Source: Eremophila alpestris peregrina (Eukaryota; Chordata; Aves; Passeriformes; Alaudidae). Taken from it: 64,000 nucleotides of DNA. Positions 20,713 to 34,353 of this stretch are shown piece by piece. The stretch covers positions 2,586,155-2,650,154 of the forward strand of contig WMCF01000021.1 of NCBI GenBank assembly GCA_009792885.1, read 5' to 3'. Both the position numbers and the translations under genes were made by a program. Positions within the stretch are counted from its first letter, which is position 1, and the number at the start of each line of letters is the position of its first letter. Below the pieces are notes generated by a model. That model had not been told where the DNA came from, ran no database searches, and saw only the letters and a list, made by a program, of their open reading frames with translations.

Positions 20713-23700
20713 CAAATCATGAGCAGCAAGAGCTCTGTTTCTAGCAGATTTTAACAATAATACTTGAAATGGATGTATCTCTATCCCTGCAATCCAGAAC
20801 ATAACTTTTGTCTACACAATGTAAATCCAACTGAAAGGAAACAATCCTTTACATCCAGACCCCACACATTCCTCCAGGAGCACTGGCAGGTTCTTAGACA
20901 ATAGCTAGTGTTTGGTTTTGCAATTGCATGTGATTTAAAGTGTAATTCACTTTAATTCTTACCCCTACTTTCTCCTTCTCTCTTGCTCCATTAGCACCTC
21001 AGTTATTGGTGAGCCTCAGATTTGCTGACCTTGGTGTGAACTTCAGAACTGCAAATGAATGAAAATGCCAGTGCCCACTTACCCTTACACAAACCTGGAA
21101 TGAAAATCCATGCAAACTGTTCCTGTTTTCCTTTACAGCCTTGAACACATGGTTTATGAAATTATGAGTGGGACAATTTGTCAGCTGCTACAAAATAAGG
21201 ATAAATGAGAAGATGAAGATACCAAATCATTGTCTGAAAAAGGTTTTTGAATCTGAAGGGACAATACCATTAATTTTTCTCATGGTGAAATAGTAACAAG
21301 ACACAGGAGCTTGACACAAATGGCTCTCACAGAGCCTGCCTTTTAAATTACAGCTTTATAAGATAACACAAGATAATTGGAATAGAAACTAAAATTTCTA
21401 TTAAATATTTTTCTGCATTATAAAACAGGATAGCAGAAAATAATGGGTAAACCAGACAGTTTTTAAACAGCCACATTTCAAGTGATGTGTTGTTAATATT
21501 CAACGAGCTTGGTCCTAATTTCTTTCAAAACATTCTGCCTCAAAAGGATGAGGAAGGAGATGCCTTTGGAGTTATAAATTAGTAACTGCAGGTGCAACAG
21601 TCACTACAGTGCCCTGTGTACTTGCAAGACCTCCTGGCAACAGAGTTGCTCCAGACATTAAAGAAGTAAGTCCCAAAGGGTTCACACCATTCAGTTCCCT
21701 TATTATACATCTATCTTCACAGTGCTCCAAAACCTGAAACCCCATTCTGCCTATGGGGGGAATTAAGATCCACTAAAACAATGGGAAAACAACAGCTGAA
21801 AGAGTTTAAAGTTCATCTATGGAGTAAATGCAGGTTGGTTTTAACACCACTTTTTTTTTTTTCCAGATTCCTCTATCAGATACCCTTGAGAAGACCAAAT
21901 TATTTTATCTAAGCAAACCATAGGGAAAAAAAATTCCTCTGCTATTTCTCTGGGGAAATACCAATCTCCAGTATCAATTCCTGGTGTAAAAACACATAAC
22001 CCCACGTCCCTCTCCACCCCCAAACTCAGTCACCTTCCAGTCTTCACACTGGATTCCTGCGCCACTTAATAGGTGTCATGTTCCCAAAGCATCAGACATT
22101 TCAGATGGGTCCTCAGGAGAATTCAGCAGGGAAGAAGTTGACACAGGCAGTTCAAGGCTTTCTTGCCATTTTTGCTGTTGCCTTTGTTGCTTTCCTCCAC
22201 ATGAATTCTCTGTCTTATTTTCTTACAAATCAGTCTGCACAACTGATACAGAATAGATACAGAAATAATGCACAAGCAGGTTAATAATAAATCAGTCTCT
22301 GAGAACTCCTCTTTGTTACTTTCTAATCCAGCACAGCTGAGAATGCAGTAAGAGATGCAGATCTGAGCAGGCTTTGGCTCAGTCCTGGAGCAGGGGATGT
22401 GATGGTATCACAACGCTGATGGGGGCAGTTTCCTGAGCAACGTTTACTCATCAAGGTCCATCAGCAAACAGTGTCTGATAACAGCAGCTATAGCATTATT
22501 GTCACAATAACATTCTGCTTTTGTCATTTAGATCTCATACTTTTTGTTTTCACTGCAGTTTAAAATACTTCCTTAAGCCTTAGACACTGAGTTCATGTCA
22601 TGAAAATAAATTCCTTCAGAAATGGTCATAGTCACAATCAGTGTTATTTTATGTTCATGTACCTTCTGCAGCTTTGTTTCTACAAAGTCTACTTGCTTGG
22701 CCAGTGGCATTTTTAAGACTGAAAATTATCCTTCTGTAAAAGCTCTTTTCAGCTACATGGGTGTTACAATACTAATATCACTGGAAGATATATTTAATAA
22801 AAAAATCAATACAGTCAGAGCATTTACCAAGAAGAGGCTGTATATAGTTGATAAGAGGAAAAAAATAAATGTACCAAAGAAAGTGGGAGTGGTGGGGCAA
22901 TGTGATGCTTAAAACACAAATTAAAAAATACCAGGATGCAATTAATTCCACTGAAGCCTATATATCTCATCCCAAAAATCAATCAAATAATGGCTTGATT
23001 GAATTTTTAGATAATTACTATCCACAAAACTCCTGCCAAATATATTCTGTTCTCTAGAAGCGTGACAGTCTTTTAAGCTAATGAACTAAGCCTTGCAGCA
23101 TGGGAAGAGAAAATTAAATGAGCAAGAAAATCTTGTGCTATGAACACAAAATGCAACAGTGTTGGAAAACACAGCTGAGAGCCCAGAGGAAATGTGCAGG
23201 GTTATATCCACTGTCCTTACCCACCTCTGCCCCTTTCACAGTCAGCTCACATCATGGGCTGTGTGTGTGAATATGGGGAGAAGGTGAGAAGGAAACTCAG
23301 CTGGGATCTTGGGTGGAGAGAAGTTCAAGGATTTCCCCTAGGGGTTTGTTTTTGGAGTGCAATAAGGAATGTGCATTCTTTTCATTTACCCATGTAGTAC
23401 TCTGCCATTAGCAATTATCAGTGCTATTTTCTCCACCTGAACATCCTTTTCCTTTTGCACATTGGCAGGAGCTGGAACAAAAACAAATGCAGAAAAACAG
23501 ATATAAGGAATGTAAAACTCTCCATGTGGTCTCTTTCCTGAATCAGACTCTCCTAAAAGGCTTGCAAGGGCTCCTTGTGTAACCTTCCATAACAGTGCAT
23601 GTTTCTGACAAGGGGAAGGAGACAGGAACTAAACAACTTCCCTTCTTCACCTAAATACAGGATAATTGCTACTGCTCTTCAGATCAGGTCAAAATTTAAG

Positions 23701-26700
23701 TTTCTTATTTCATAAAGTAACAGCCTTTTGAGACAAAAGAGATACTCTTTGGAGCAGAGGGTCTTGCTAGCACCTGACAGCAAGGACTGATCTCACCTCA
23801 GCCTTGTCCTTTTAGGAAAGTGGCAGGAAGCTCAGAAAGCCCATTAAAAATGCCATAGTTGATGTTTTTAGGGGATTAAGGCCAGACAGAGGGAGGGAAA
23901 GGGTGGCATCATACATAGGAAAAAGAAATTATGTAGGAATAATTTCTTATTTAACTCTACACCAGTGAAACAAAAGAAGGAGGTCCCTGTGCCTTGCCAC
24001 ATCAGGAAATGCACTCAGGTGCAAGGGGCTGTATGAGGAGAGGCACCATGCTGGTCTGTATTGGTACCACAGACATAACCTTGGGTATCAATCCACTCTG
24101 GTAGGAAACACCACTGACTAAAAAAGAACTTGCAAGTAAGTTACACCTCCTAAACCCACTTTCTACCCCATCCCCAAGAATAATGTATGGATGGCCCCTG
24201 GGTTATGTTCCACAAATGAAAACATATAATGTAATTCCTCTTTGAACAGGACTGGGATTATTTATTCAAGTGTATATTTTTTTGATGTTGTTGTCCAAGC
24301 TGCCTACAAGCATCTCAAGTTCCTGTTAGCTTATGGAAGGCTCCTGTATCAGTGGTCCTTAGCAGGGCTGCCAGCTGTGCCAGTGAAGCTGGAATTCCTG
24401 GTGGTGCTCATGGAGGAATCACCTGGCTGCATTCAGACCCTCCCAGGAAGGGACTAACCTGAGTCCTGGGGAAGCAAACCCAACAGATCTCTGGGTTCCA
24501 GTGACAGGCTGTGTGTATTTAGTGAGGTGTGCTGCACAGCTGAATTTGCACTGCCTGAAGATAAATGATGCTGCAACATTTCTAAAGGAAGCATTAAGCA
24601 TGTGCTTAGAGAAGATTGTAGCACATTGTGTAAACCTGCAGTGCTTGTGCATCCGCTCTATAATCGATGATAAGTAATAAAAACAAACCAGAGAGAAAAT
24701 GTTAACAAGATTCTCAGGTACTTGGAAGGTGTTTAACATTGCTGGCTAGGATATAAAAGCATTGAAAGAAAAAAGACAACTGCCTTTAAGAATACAAAAA
24801 TGAATCCCTACCGACTGAGCTAGGTAACTAAATCCAAAATGAACAAATATCCTTCCCCAGGATGCTGTTTTCTCTGCAGTGCTGGAGACCTCAGAGGTTT
24901 AAATACAAGTGACATGATTTAAATACTTGCTGTGCTTTGGTCCTACTCTTGGTGATTTCCTTCTCTCCAAGGATGTAGAAGACCCAAGTGTAAAATTAGA
25001 TAAATGAGATAGCTAGAGAGCCAGGCAAAGGAACTCAAGAAAGGTCTTTGGTCACATGGCTGAGTGTGGCTGCAAGCACCAGGCACAGGGAAACCAATTC
25101 TGATTTTACTCCAGTCAAAGCAGTAACATCAAAAATACTCCCCAAAGCCTGCACACACCACTGGCTGTGCTGCTGGACAGGGTCAATGATTGCATTCACA
25201 AGAATCCTTCAGAATGGGACATCTGGGTTGTCTAGGAAGTCTAGGTTTCCAGTCTGATTTTTTATCTCTACTAGAGAGAACCTGATGTATGGTTAAAAAT
25301 TTTTTTGCTCCCAACCAGCCAACAGGTAACTGCCCTCACAGCACCCAGTCAAATACCTTTTGTTTCTAGCTGCAATAAATGCTCTCTCTCTTCAAAGCAC
25401 AGGTGTTTTACAGAAAGGATACAAGAGACTTGTTCCAGAGCCCTGGCAGGTTCCTGTGTCTCTCCTTTATGAGTAGGAAGGCACCTGGTTGAGTGCCATG
25501 CCTGGGGAGGCTACAGTCCCTCCTCCTGAATATTTTATGTCACATATAAACAAAAAGTACTGGAATAATTTAATATATATTTTTAAAAATTCAAAAACAT
25601 TGTGAGACCTTAGCCTTGAAAGCTTATTTTTGTTAGATGTATTAGAAACATTTTATAGTGAGATATGAGAACATGAAAAAAAGTAATAGTATTTGGATCT
25701 CATTTATCTTTTAAGTTGTTTCCAAATTCCTCTTATCCTGCAGAAATGGTAATGTCCTTCCTGTCCTTTGAGGCATTGGCCAAGACACAGAAAGCTCACC
25801 AACTCTCACCAACTGTCCTCAAATTAGGCTTTCTTCACAGTGCAGCTTTTCAGATTCAGTGCTGTCAGCCTCTGTTTCAGTTCCATGATTCACACAAGCT
25901 TTGGATCATGCCTCAAGTGACAAAATGAATTTACTGCTTCTGGGTATTTATTTTTTTACCCTAACACTATCTACCTCCCAGTACTGGAGTACTCCTTACC
26001 TTACATCAGCTTAATTCTGTGCTTATGTATCTTGAAGCCCTTATATTAAACATCTCATTGCCTCAAGTGGCTAAAAATTTATTCACCCAGTTAAAATATA
26101 AACTCTTATATTGGACCTGACTCTGGTTTGCTTTAAATGCTTTCATTTCAGAACACTTTACTTGGTGCAAAAATAAAACCAACTGTACAAAAATGGCCCA
26201 TTTTGGGATATAAATAACAGAGGTTAAGAGACAGCTGGAGTGGTGTTCTGTGGTCACTGACACCTCCCCTCTCACACAGACCACAGTGGCACTGCCCTAA
26301 CGACACTGCAATTTGCACATAGAAAAGGAGAAACCTTCAAAGACAGCAGCAGTTCATTAATTTTAATGTAACCCACCCAAAAAAAGCATAAAGCAGAGGT
26401 AAATATTTGTCCATGGGGTGTCAGCTATCTCTTCTAGCCCATCATGAGACATTATTATTTCCCCTGTACCCAAATGACCTGTCAGACTGGAATGCTGTTC
26501 TGAACCAAGCTTCAGTTAGAGAAATTAGGGCTTAAAAATATTTTGCAGTTCCTTGCAAAGCAAGGATTCAAGATGGAAGATGTTATGTAAGAGAAGATGG
26601 AGGACAAGGACAAATAAAGAACTGTCCTTACTATTGCACAGGCAGTAATATTAATTCTTCCAAATCTTTTAAAGATTTTTGTTGTCATTGCTTTTGAATA

Positions 26701-29700
26701 GAATCACCTATGCCTGAACTGACAACCAACCAATCACTAAGTGATTGAAATCAATATCAAGAGACTAAAAAGCAGCACAAAATACTTACACCTGAATCAT
26801 TCAAAACACCAGAAAACCCCTGTTCTGCATTCCTGCATGCCTTTAAGCTGAGTTTTAGTTCTACACATACAGCTTTTGGGCTTGCAAATTCCATACATAT
26901 GAATTTTTACATGCAAATACTTAAAGCTGATGTAAAAACATTTGGCTACCTACAAAGACAGGAGCAGACACAGCCAAAATGCCTTTGTGGCAATTTCTGT
27001 TAGTGTCCCCCCTGTTTATATGAGCAAAGTCACTCTGGCCTGAGCTGGCACAAACCTTTGTGCAGCCCACCCTCAGAGCTGTGCCTTTATCATGCTGTGT
27101 TTTTTCAGCAGATTGTTGCAAGGCACTGCAGACAAGAGCCACTATTTCCAACATTAATGCTTTATAATGACTGCTGATGCTCTCAGAAGACGGAATGACA
27201 ACTCCATGAAAAAAAAAAATACCACTTTGGCATAATGTAAGCAATATTTCCCTTTTCACTGCACTCATAAGCAAGTTCCACTGTAGATAACCCACAGGGG
27301 TTAACAGACTTGGGGTGTTTTGCACACCCTGCTGTAGGCTTCACCTCAAAGCCAGAGCTCCATCCCCAGCCTTCCCCTGAAAAGAGCTTTGGCAGAGGAT
27401 TTTGTCACCACTACAAAGGCCTCCACAGAAAACAGGCTCAGTGTAAGACAGGGAAGCAAAAAACCCCACAAAGGTGTCATTGCAGGACTTGAGTTTTCTT
27501 CCATTTGTTGTTCAAACCTGACACAGTTAATGCACAGGAAGTTATATGTATTCTATTCATATATATTCATATTCATACATTTCAGTATTCACAACTTTCT
27601 CTGAAATCTACAGTGCTTTTGATCAAAGAGTCAAGTAAAAACTGATCCAAGCCTTACAAAGTCTGGCCCCCAGAACCAGCATAGTTTTGGGGCAGAAAAA
27701 GATGAAAGCAGCAGAGAGAGCTTTATTTTAGATCCTCTTTTAGAAGAGCTCTGGTAAGAGTTAGGACAGTGCATGAATACAGCCACACCTATATTGCAGC
27801 ACTAGCTAGACCCAGGCTTTCCTAGAACAATGGCTCTTTAATGCAGAAATCCACTACAGACTGCTCATGGTAATATTTCAAGACATCACATTTTACCTAT
27901 TTCTGGTAAAAAACTTCTGCCACGAAGTGACAACAAATTCATGAGCTTTACTACAGCACTACTAAACTACTTTTATGAAAAATGCACCCTGGCACCATGC
28001 CAGCCAGTGGGGCTATTTTTGGACAAGGATTTTCAAACACATTCACTTGAACTGTGGGATGCTGCTCTGCTATACCAATGGAAAAGTTTCCATCAGTGTC
28101 TGAGTGAATAATGAACAATTTCCCAAGAGTTACCATATTTTCTTTCCCCCAAGGCTGCCACTGACTTTTCCTGTGACTCCAGACACTGCTCTCTGCTCCT
28201 TGCTCCATCCAGCTGTTCCAAAGGTTACAGCATGATGTGTTTGAGGCTGTCAGCTCAAATTTTCAATTTGGTAAATAACAGTCTACAGGGGGATATGAAA
28301 CAAAAAATTACTTTAGAACATTCACTATGCCTTTTGTATAATCGGTCAGAAAATCTCCAATATCCAGGACTGCAAACTGGGAACTGGCCCATGAAGTTTT
28401 GTACTGACAAACTTCAATAACATTTTAGAAGAGAACTCAGCAGCTGTCTGGCATTAGCCCTCCAGTTTCCATGGATACAACAATTAGATCAGCACAAACA
28501 AAGCAGCTGAAATTTTCAAATGAAGAGTATTTTAAATTACTCTCTCACACAAAAATCCTGATGACAATAGACATGTAAAAAATGCTGAAATTTTTTAGTT
28601 GGAAGCCCACCCACAGAGGCAACACTGTTAAAATAAAGATTGTACAAGAGAAGAAAATAAATCCAACATTTTACCTTCTCATTTTAGATAAGGAAGAAGA
28701 GAAAGATGGAGAAGAAAAGATTAATATTCACTGGAAAATTATTTCCAGTTACATAGGTTTTTTGCAAAACAAAATTGAGAAAGAAGCTCACCTTCTTTTC
28801 TGCAGGAGGAAAAATCAAACCAAACCAACAACACCAAGAGAGAAGCTATTTGTGCTTTTAGAAGACTGCAACAGCAGCTTTGCCAATACTTCCAACTTGT
28901 TTGTGCTGATGCCAAAATATGATACTCACAGACACAAATTCTGAGCCAAGCAAAAAAAAAATGATTTTAAACTCACTGGAAACACTTAATACACTGAAGG
29001 TAGTTATATGCAATGAGGGCAAGCAGAGAACTGGTAAAGACAGAAGGCTGAATGAAAATCTCAAGACAAGAATAATCTTGGGTAATCAAGACAGTTTGTC
29101 ACAGGCTTTGTACCTTTGGTGTATCTAAGAGGTCTCATTTTAGACATCCACTGTGCTTTCTGTACCACTGTGTAACAAACCCAATGCCTTCTGTCTCTAG
29201 TGAGGCAGCCAGCTGAAAAGCTCAATGTTCTTGAAGATGCAGGAACAGGACTAAATGCAAGGGAGGAAAGTTTGGATTTCCTTCTCATCAGGCACTGTTT
29301 TTACAGACATAAACAAATACACCAAGTTTGCCAGGAGAGATTTCACTGTTGATTTCTTCTATAATTTATTTTGAACCACAAACCACTTCCTCTTCCAGAT
29401 TTGATATTAATTATTAAATTCTCTGAGAAGAGCTGTTGTGCTAAGATCCTTTATGGGTGTTATTAATTATTTCATGATTTTAAAACGTTCATAACTCAGA
29501 AATTCAAAGCCTATATCCATTAACCAGCCAAAACCAAGGTAATGATCTCTTTGAATTGAAAGTGTAATATATTGTGAATATTAATTACATTTTGCTCTAA
29601 TTGCACCAAATAGCTTTTTTATACTAGTGGTTTCAGATTTCTCTGAGTTTTCCCAATTGAAGGGCTAGCAACAATCAAACTAAACTCCCTTTCAGCATGT

Positions 29701-30078
29701 TCTACCCTCAGACACTTTGTACAAGTTCCACAAGGCACTCTCTGGATTATTTGATGGGCAAACAGGCAGCAGATACACCAGAGAGCACACAGCCAACTGA
29801 CTGTGGCACAGCTGGGTTTTGAATGATTCTCACAGCATGCAAATTTAAAGACTGAATGTCTCATAGTAAATGAAGAGAGGAATTAGATTTCTAAGTTATG
29901 CTAGACTCAGATATCAGAGAGGTAACTGAATGTTGATGCAAACCAAGCCTTTCTAATTGTTAGTCTGAGTCACCAGAGAGAGCAGTGACAGGGCTGGCAG
30001 CATTCCCCTGCGTGCAGCCCTGCATGTGCACCAGTGCAGGGCACACAGCCCTGGAGAGAGGGGAGAGGGAGCTGAAAA

Positions 30079-30407
30079 NNNNNNNNNNNNNNNNNNNNNN
30101 NNNNNNNNNNNNNNNNNNNNNNNNNNNNNNNNNNNNNNNNNNNNNNNNNNNNNNNNNNNNNNNNNNNNNNNNNNNNNNNNNNNNNNNNNNNNNNNNNNNN
30201 NNNNNNNNNNNNNNNNNNNNNNNNNNNNNNNNNNNNNNNNNNNNNNNNNNNNNNNNNNNNNNNNNNNNNNNNNNNNNNNNNNNNNNNNNNNNNNNNNNNN
30301 NNNNNNNNNNNNNNNNNNNNNNNNNNNNNNNNNNNNNNNNNNNNNNNNNNNNNNNNNNNNNNNNNNNNNNNNNNNNNNNNNNNNNNNNNNNNNNNNNNNN
30401 NNNNNNN
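30079..30407. other. Assembly gap (329 N)
   Basis: Undetermined bases flanked by a GC-rich left edge and a right edge that repeats the hexamer tgaaaa. Open frames across it are artefacts. Confidence 1.
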
Positions 30408-33400
30408 TGAAAACATCCTGCACCTGGGTTACTCCTCCCCTGGGGTCTGAGAACTAAGAAGGCAGCTGTACTCAGCAGCTCCAGTTCAGAAGATTCTGTG
30501 CCTCCTCAGAGCTCAAGGTACAATTAGTGACTCATGCTATTTACCACTGCAAACCTGGTGCTTGGACATATTTTTGTTCCCACCACCCCATTCCATAAAG
30601 ATTTCCACCCAAATCTCTGCTGTCTGCACCAAAATTTTCTACTAGGAATGAATAGTAGTCTATCCCAAATCCAAACAAAGGTCCATGAAACTGAAACTGC
30701 TCTACACTTCGAAGGAACCACAAAAATAGTTAGAACAACTAATACAACATAATGACTAGGATAGAAGAAGGGAAATGTGAAATTCCAATTCTGGTATGAC
30801 AAAACAGTTCAGACATGATTTGTTTTTAGAGAAAAAGGACTGTTCAGGTTCCCCTCTAAAATAGCTCTCCCTATATTCACTATTAATGTGAGTCAGCAAG
30901 GACCAGCAGAAGGAAAACAGGCACAGAGGACTATGGGAAAATGGAAAAAAAGGAAAAGTCCATCAGAGAATGGCATGGCTTCACTAGCACTGCTGTATTT
31001 TCTTTTCCTGTCTCTACAGTTTAACCAAGAAATTTTACATTTATCTTTTTCTTTTTATAAAGGAGGATGGAGCTAGGCCATTGGAAGAGGACTAATCTAT
31101 ATTATGTGCTACAAAAGTTAGTCTAATAACAACTAAAGAAAGCCTTAAAAATTAACTACAGACTACTGCACGTTTTTTAGTGTCTAACTCCATAACAAGA
31201 GGGCAGGGGACATAAATACATATTCATCAGAAGTCTACATGGCAAGGTTTAAAAAACCTAAGACATTAATGTGGAGACTGTCAACAATTCAAGACAGGAA
31301 CTATTTAAATGAAATGATTTAAAGACTGAAATAGCATCAGCTATTCTGGGGAAGCAGAATTTATTTCTGTAGCCCAGATAGCTTTCCCTGTGTAATCCTG
31401 CCACACACTATGTTCCTAGCTTGCTGTCACTATAAAGCTTGCTATTACAGATTTCTGGGGATACCTAGAAGCACAGAAGGATAATTTGTCACTCATGGAA
31501 TGCTATATCAGTAAATTTCTAGGCTATATCAGTTAGATAAATGGGGGATTCAAAGCTTAACTCATGAAAATTTTGATTGTTTACTACTTCTTCCAGTGAG
31601 CTTTTTAATGTAGCGTAACATAAAATGTTATGGGAATAAGAGGAAAGCTGGGCATCAACTGCACTTCTGCCAGGCAATGTAACCTGTGAAGAAGTGAAGA
31701 TGCTTTCCACTACTTCCAAAAGATTAGTTTGATGGCATGTTTTGCATCTGTTCATTTTTCCAGTGCCTAAACAGACAAGAATTGTTTTCAAATCCTATGA
31801 GTCATGTTAGTTGTTTTATGGTCTCCATATAAAATACAAACATTTTTGACACTAAAAATTCTAAGTGGTAAGTGAAAAGAGGCCAGGTTTAACCTGCATT
31901 ATGAAATCATATATGTTAGTCAAAAGAAGACCCAACATGTTATTTCAGATTCACTGCTGATCAATGACACCCACTCTCATACAGACATTTGCAAAACACA
32001 GCAAAGAAAAGCCTTTCAAATTAAACAAGAAAGTTTAATTAATCTACATCTTGACCTGGTCACTCCACATCCTTCCCCAGTTCCCAGGATTTATTTAAAC
32101 CTGAGAGCCAAGCCGATGTCTGATTTCCACAAACCATGTCTCAGACCCTGCAGAAAGAGGAACATGTTAATGCTGAGGAGTTTGGTGTTCTAAAGCATGA
32201 ACTGCAAAAGCCCATCCTCCATCTGAGGCTCCAGCAATGCCCCTGTGCTGTGCTCCACACATGTGTGTATATCTATACACAGCTGTACACACATTTATGT
32301 GTGCACAGGCTTAAACAGGCCTTGTGCCATGTCCATGTCCAGAATTTTGGGGCTGTAAGTACTACACCAAGCTTTCTGACTAACTCTGTAAAGCTGTGCT
32401 CAATCCACTTGCCTTCTCAGTGACTCTGGTTAGGCCTCTGGAAAATGCAGAGAACAGCTTCTGTTTCTGCAGGGTGGAATACTCAGGAAGTGCTACAAAG
32501 TAATCAAAGCAGCTTCCATCAAGAAGCGACCAGAAGGCCACAGTAATTTCTCCTTCTCCCCCAGTGAGTCAGCAGAAGTCAGATCTCTTCCCCAAACACA
32601 ACTGGCCTCTCCAGGATGGATTTACCTCTTTATTTCCTAAGCTGAGGCAATCACAGCTTTTCCTGCTTCAGCAAAATATACTCTGCAGAACAACAAATCT
32701 CTCCTCAGCCTCAAATGGGGCACATTCTAGATCTAAAAATACCTCAGCTACCCTTGGAGGTTTCCATTTGCCCTTATACAGGATTATTATAATTAACTCA
32801 TGGATTTTGTAATTCCCTGATAATGGGAACAATTTTAGGGTAATTAGTAAGGCATTAAGATTCTCTCTCTCTCATTTTTTTAATTCATTGCTTTCTTTAC
32901 AATATCTGAGGCAAACTTTTAGCCCTGCTCTACGGCTTTGGTGACTAATGTTTTATGAAGCTCACATTAAATACTCTTGTGCATAAGAAAAGATGAGGTG
33001 CAATTATCCTGAAAATATTATCCTGATCCAAGATACTTAAGGAATTTGAGTCCATTTACTACCAAAGTCTGCCTTTAGTAAAATCTTCTCCTCATGTCAA
33101 AATGTTGCTCTGAGATTTACATTAAAACAGAATCATTTACAGAGACACACACTTCCCAAAGCTTCATTGTACCCTGTTCCCAAAGCACAAACTTTGGAAA
33201 GCAGCTGGCAAACCCTCAAGACTTCCCAAAGGAAAATATGACATTGATACAAAAATCATATGACAACCTTAATGATCTTCTGCCCTTTAGCAACAAGGGT
33301 AAACACTCAAATCCACCCTGTCCTGGAACATAAAGCCCATTAAAGCTGGAAAATTAACTTCTCAGACTAAGTCAACAGCATTTAATATTCAATGAAAGTG

Positions 33401-34318
33401 CACTAATCTGGGGTCATCTCCATCTTGGTTATACTCTTCCATTACATTACAATAATTTCTCTTGAACTGGGATGCTAAGGGCCTTAATGCACGTTTTTGG
33501 GGAACATTAGATTTGTGTTCTATGGAGTTTTGCAAGAAAACATCTACATTTAGTTCTTTTCATTCTTTTGCTCAAATCTGACTTGTAACAATCCTACAAT
33601 ATGATTATTTTAATTTTAAAAAGTAGTTAATTTCATGCATATTTTGAAAGAATTCCACTGATAATTAATGTTGTGGTGTTATTATGAAAATATCATTTGT
33701 TATGTTTGTAGCTTTCAATGGAAATGCAGTCAGGTATCCAATAAACACATCTAGAAAAATCTGCTAGGAATACCTAGGCCAGCATATTCCATAAACAAAT
33801 TAAAAGGAAATTAGGGAGAAAATAAAGGCACTTTTAATAGCTTTTGTATATGAAAGGTAACTGGTGACAGAGAGCTAAAGAGTATAAATGAATTAAATGT
33901 ATTTTTTTCATACAGAGCCATAAGAAGCACTACCAATGTGTAGCTTTCACCAACATCAATGCAAATATTAAGTAGATTGGATGAGCTTTTTGGTTGCTTA
34001 TTGATTTATCCATTCTTCTGTGTGGGCTGGTAAATTACTGAAAATTATGAGATCTGAAACCAGAGAATGGAAGCACATCAGGGTTTGGGTCATTAGAGAA
34101 GAAGTAATAACTGAGAATTAAATAGGTATTACCACAAAACACGAAGGCATAGAAGTATTTTTCACTAGTAACTGGGCATAATAATGAGTGAAAAACATGC
34201 TTATTGAGAGGAAATACTGAAGGAAAAAAACCCATCACAGTGAACCAAACAAACTTCAGAGACAAACCTCCATAAACAAGGGCTACAATTCACTCAGTGA
34301 AATGATTTTAACTTTAAA

Positions 34319-34353
34319 TTAAAAAAAAAAACAACCCAAAACAAAACACAAAC
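34319..34353. repeat. A-rich / ACAAA simple repeat
   Basis: A poly(A) run passes into caacccaaaacaaaacacaaac. Confidence 0.7.

Larger units (their letters stand above)
20146..30078. other. Intergenic region downstream of PHKB
   Basis: I see no recognisable protein-coding exon on either strand. Open frames are short and overlapping; the longest, on the minus strand at 26921-27325, has no ATG at its nominal start and no similarity I know. Contents noted separately are a minisatellite at 20443 and a palindrome at 20699. Confidence 0.65.

Noticed and set aside
26921..27325. Minus-strand open frame of 134 codons
   Set aside because: It begins without a true ATG and is within the length expected by chance over 64 kb and six frames.
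29953..30457. Open frames running across the N run
   Set aside because: Mostly undetermined residues; assembly-gap artefact.
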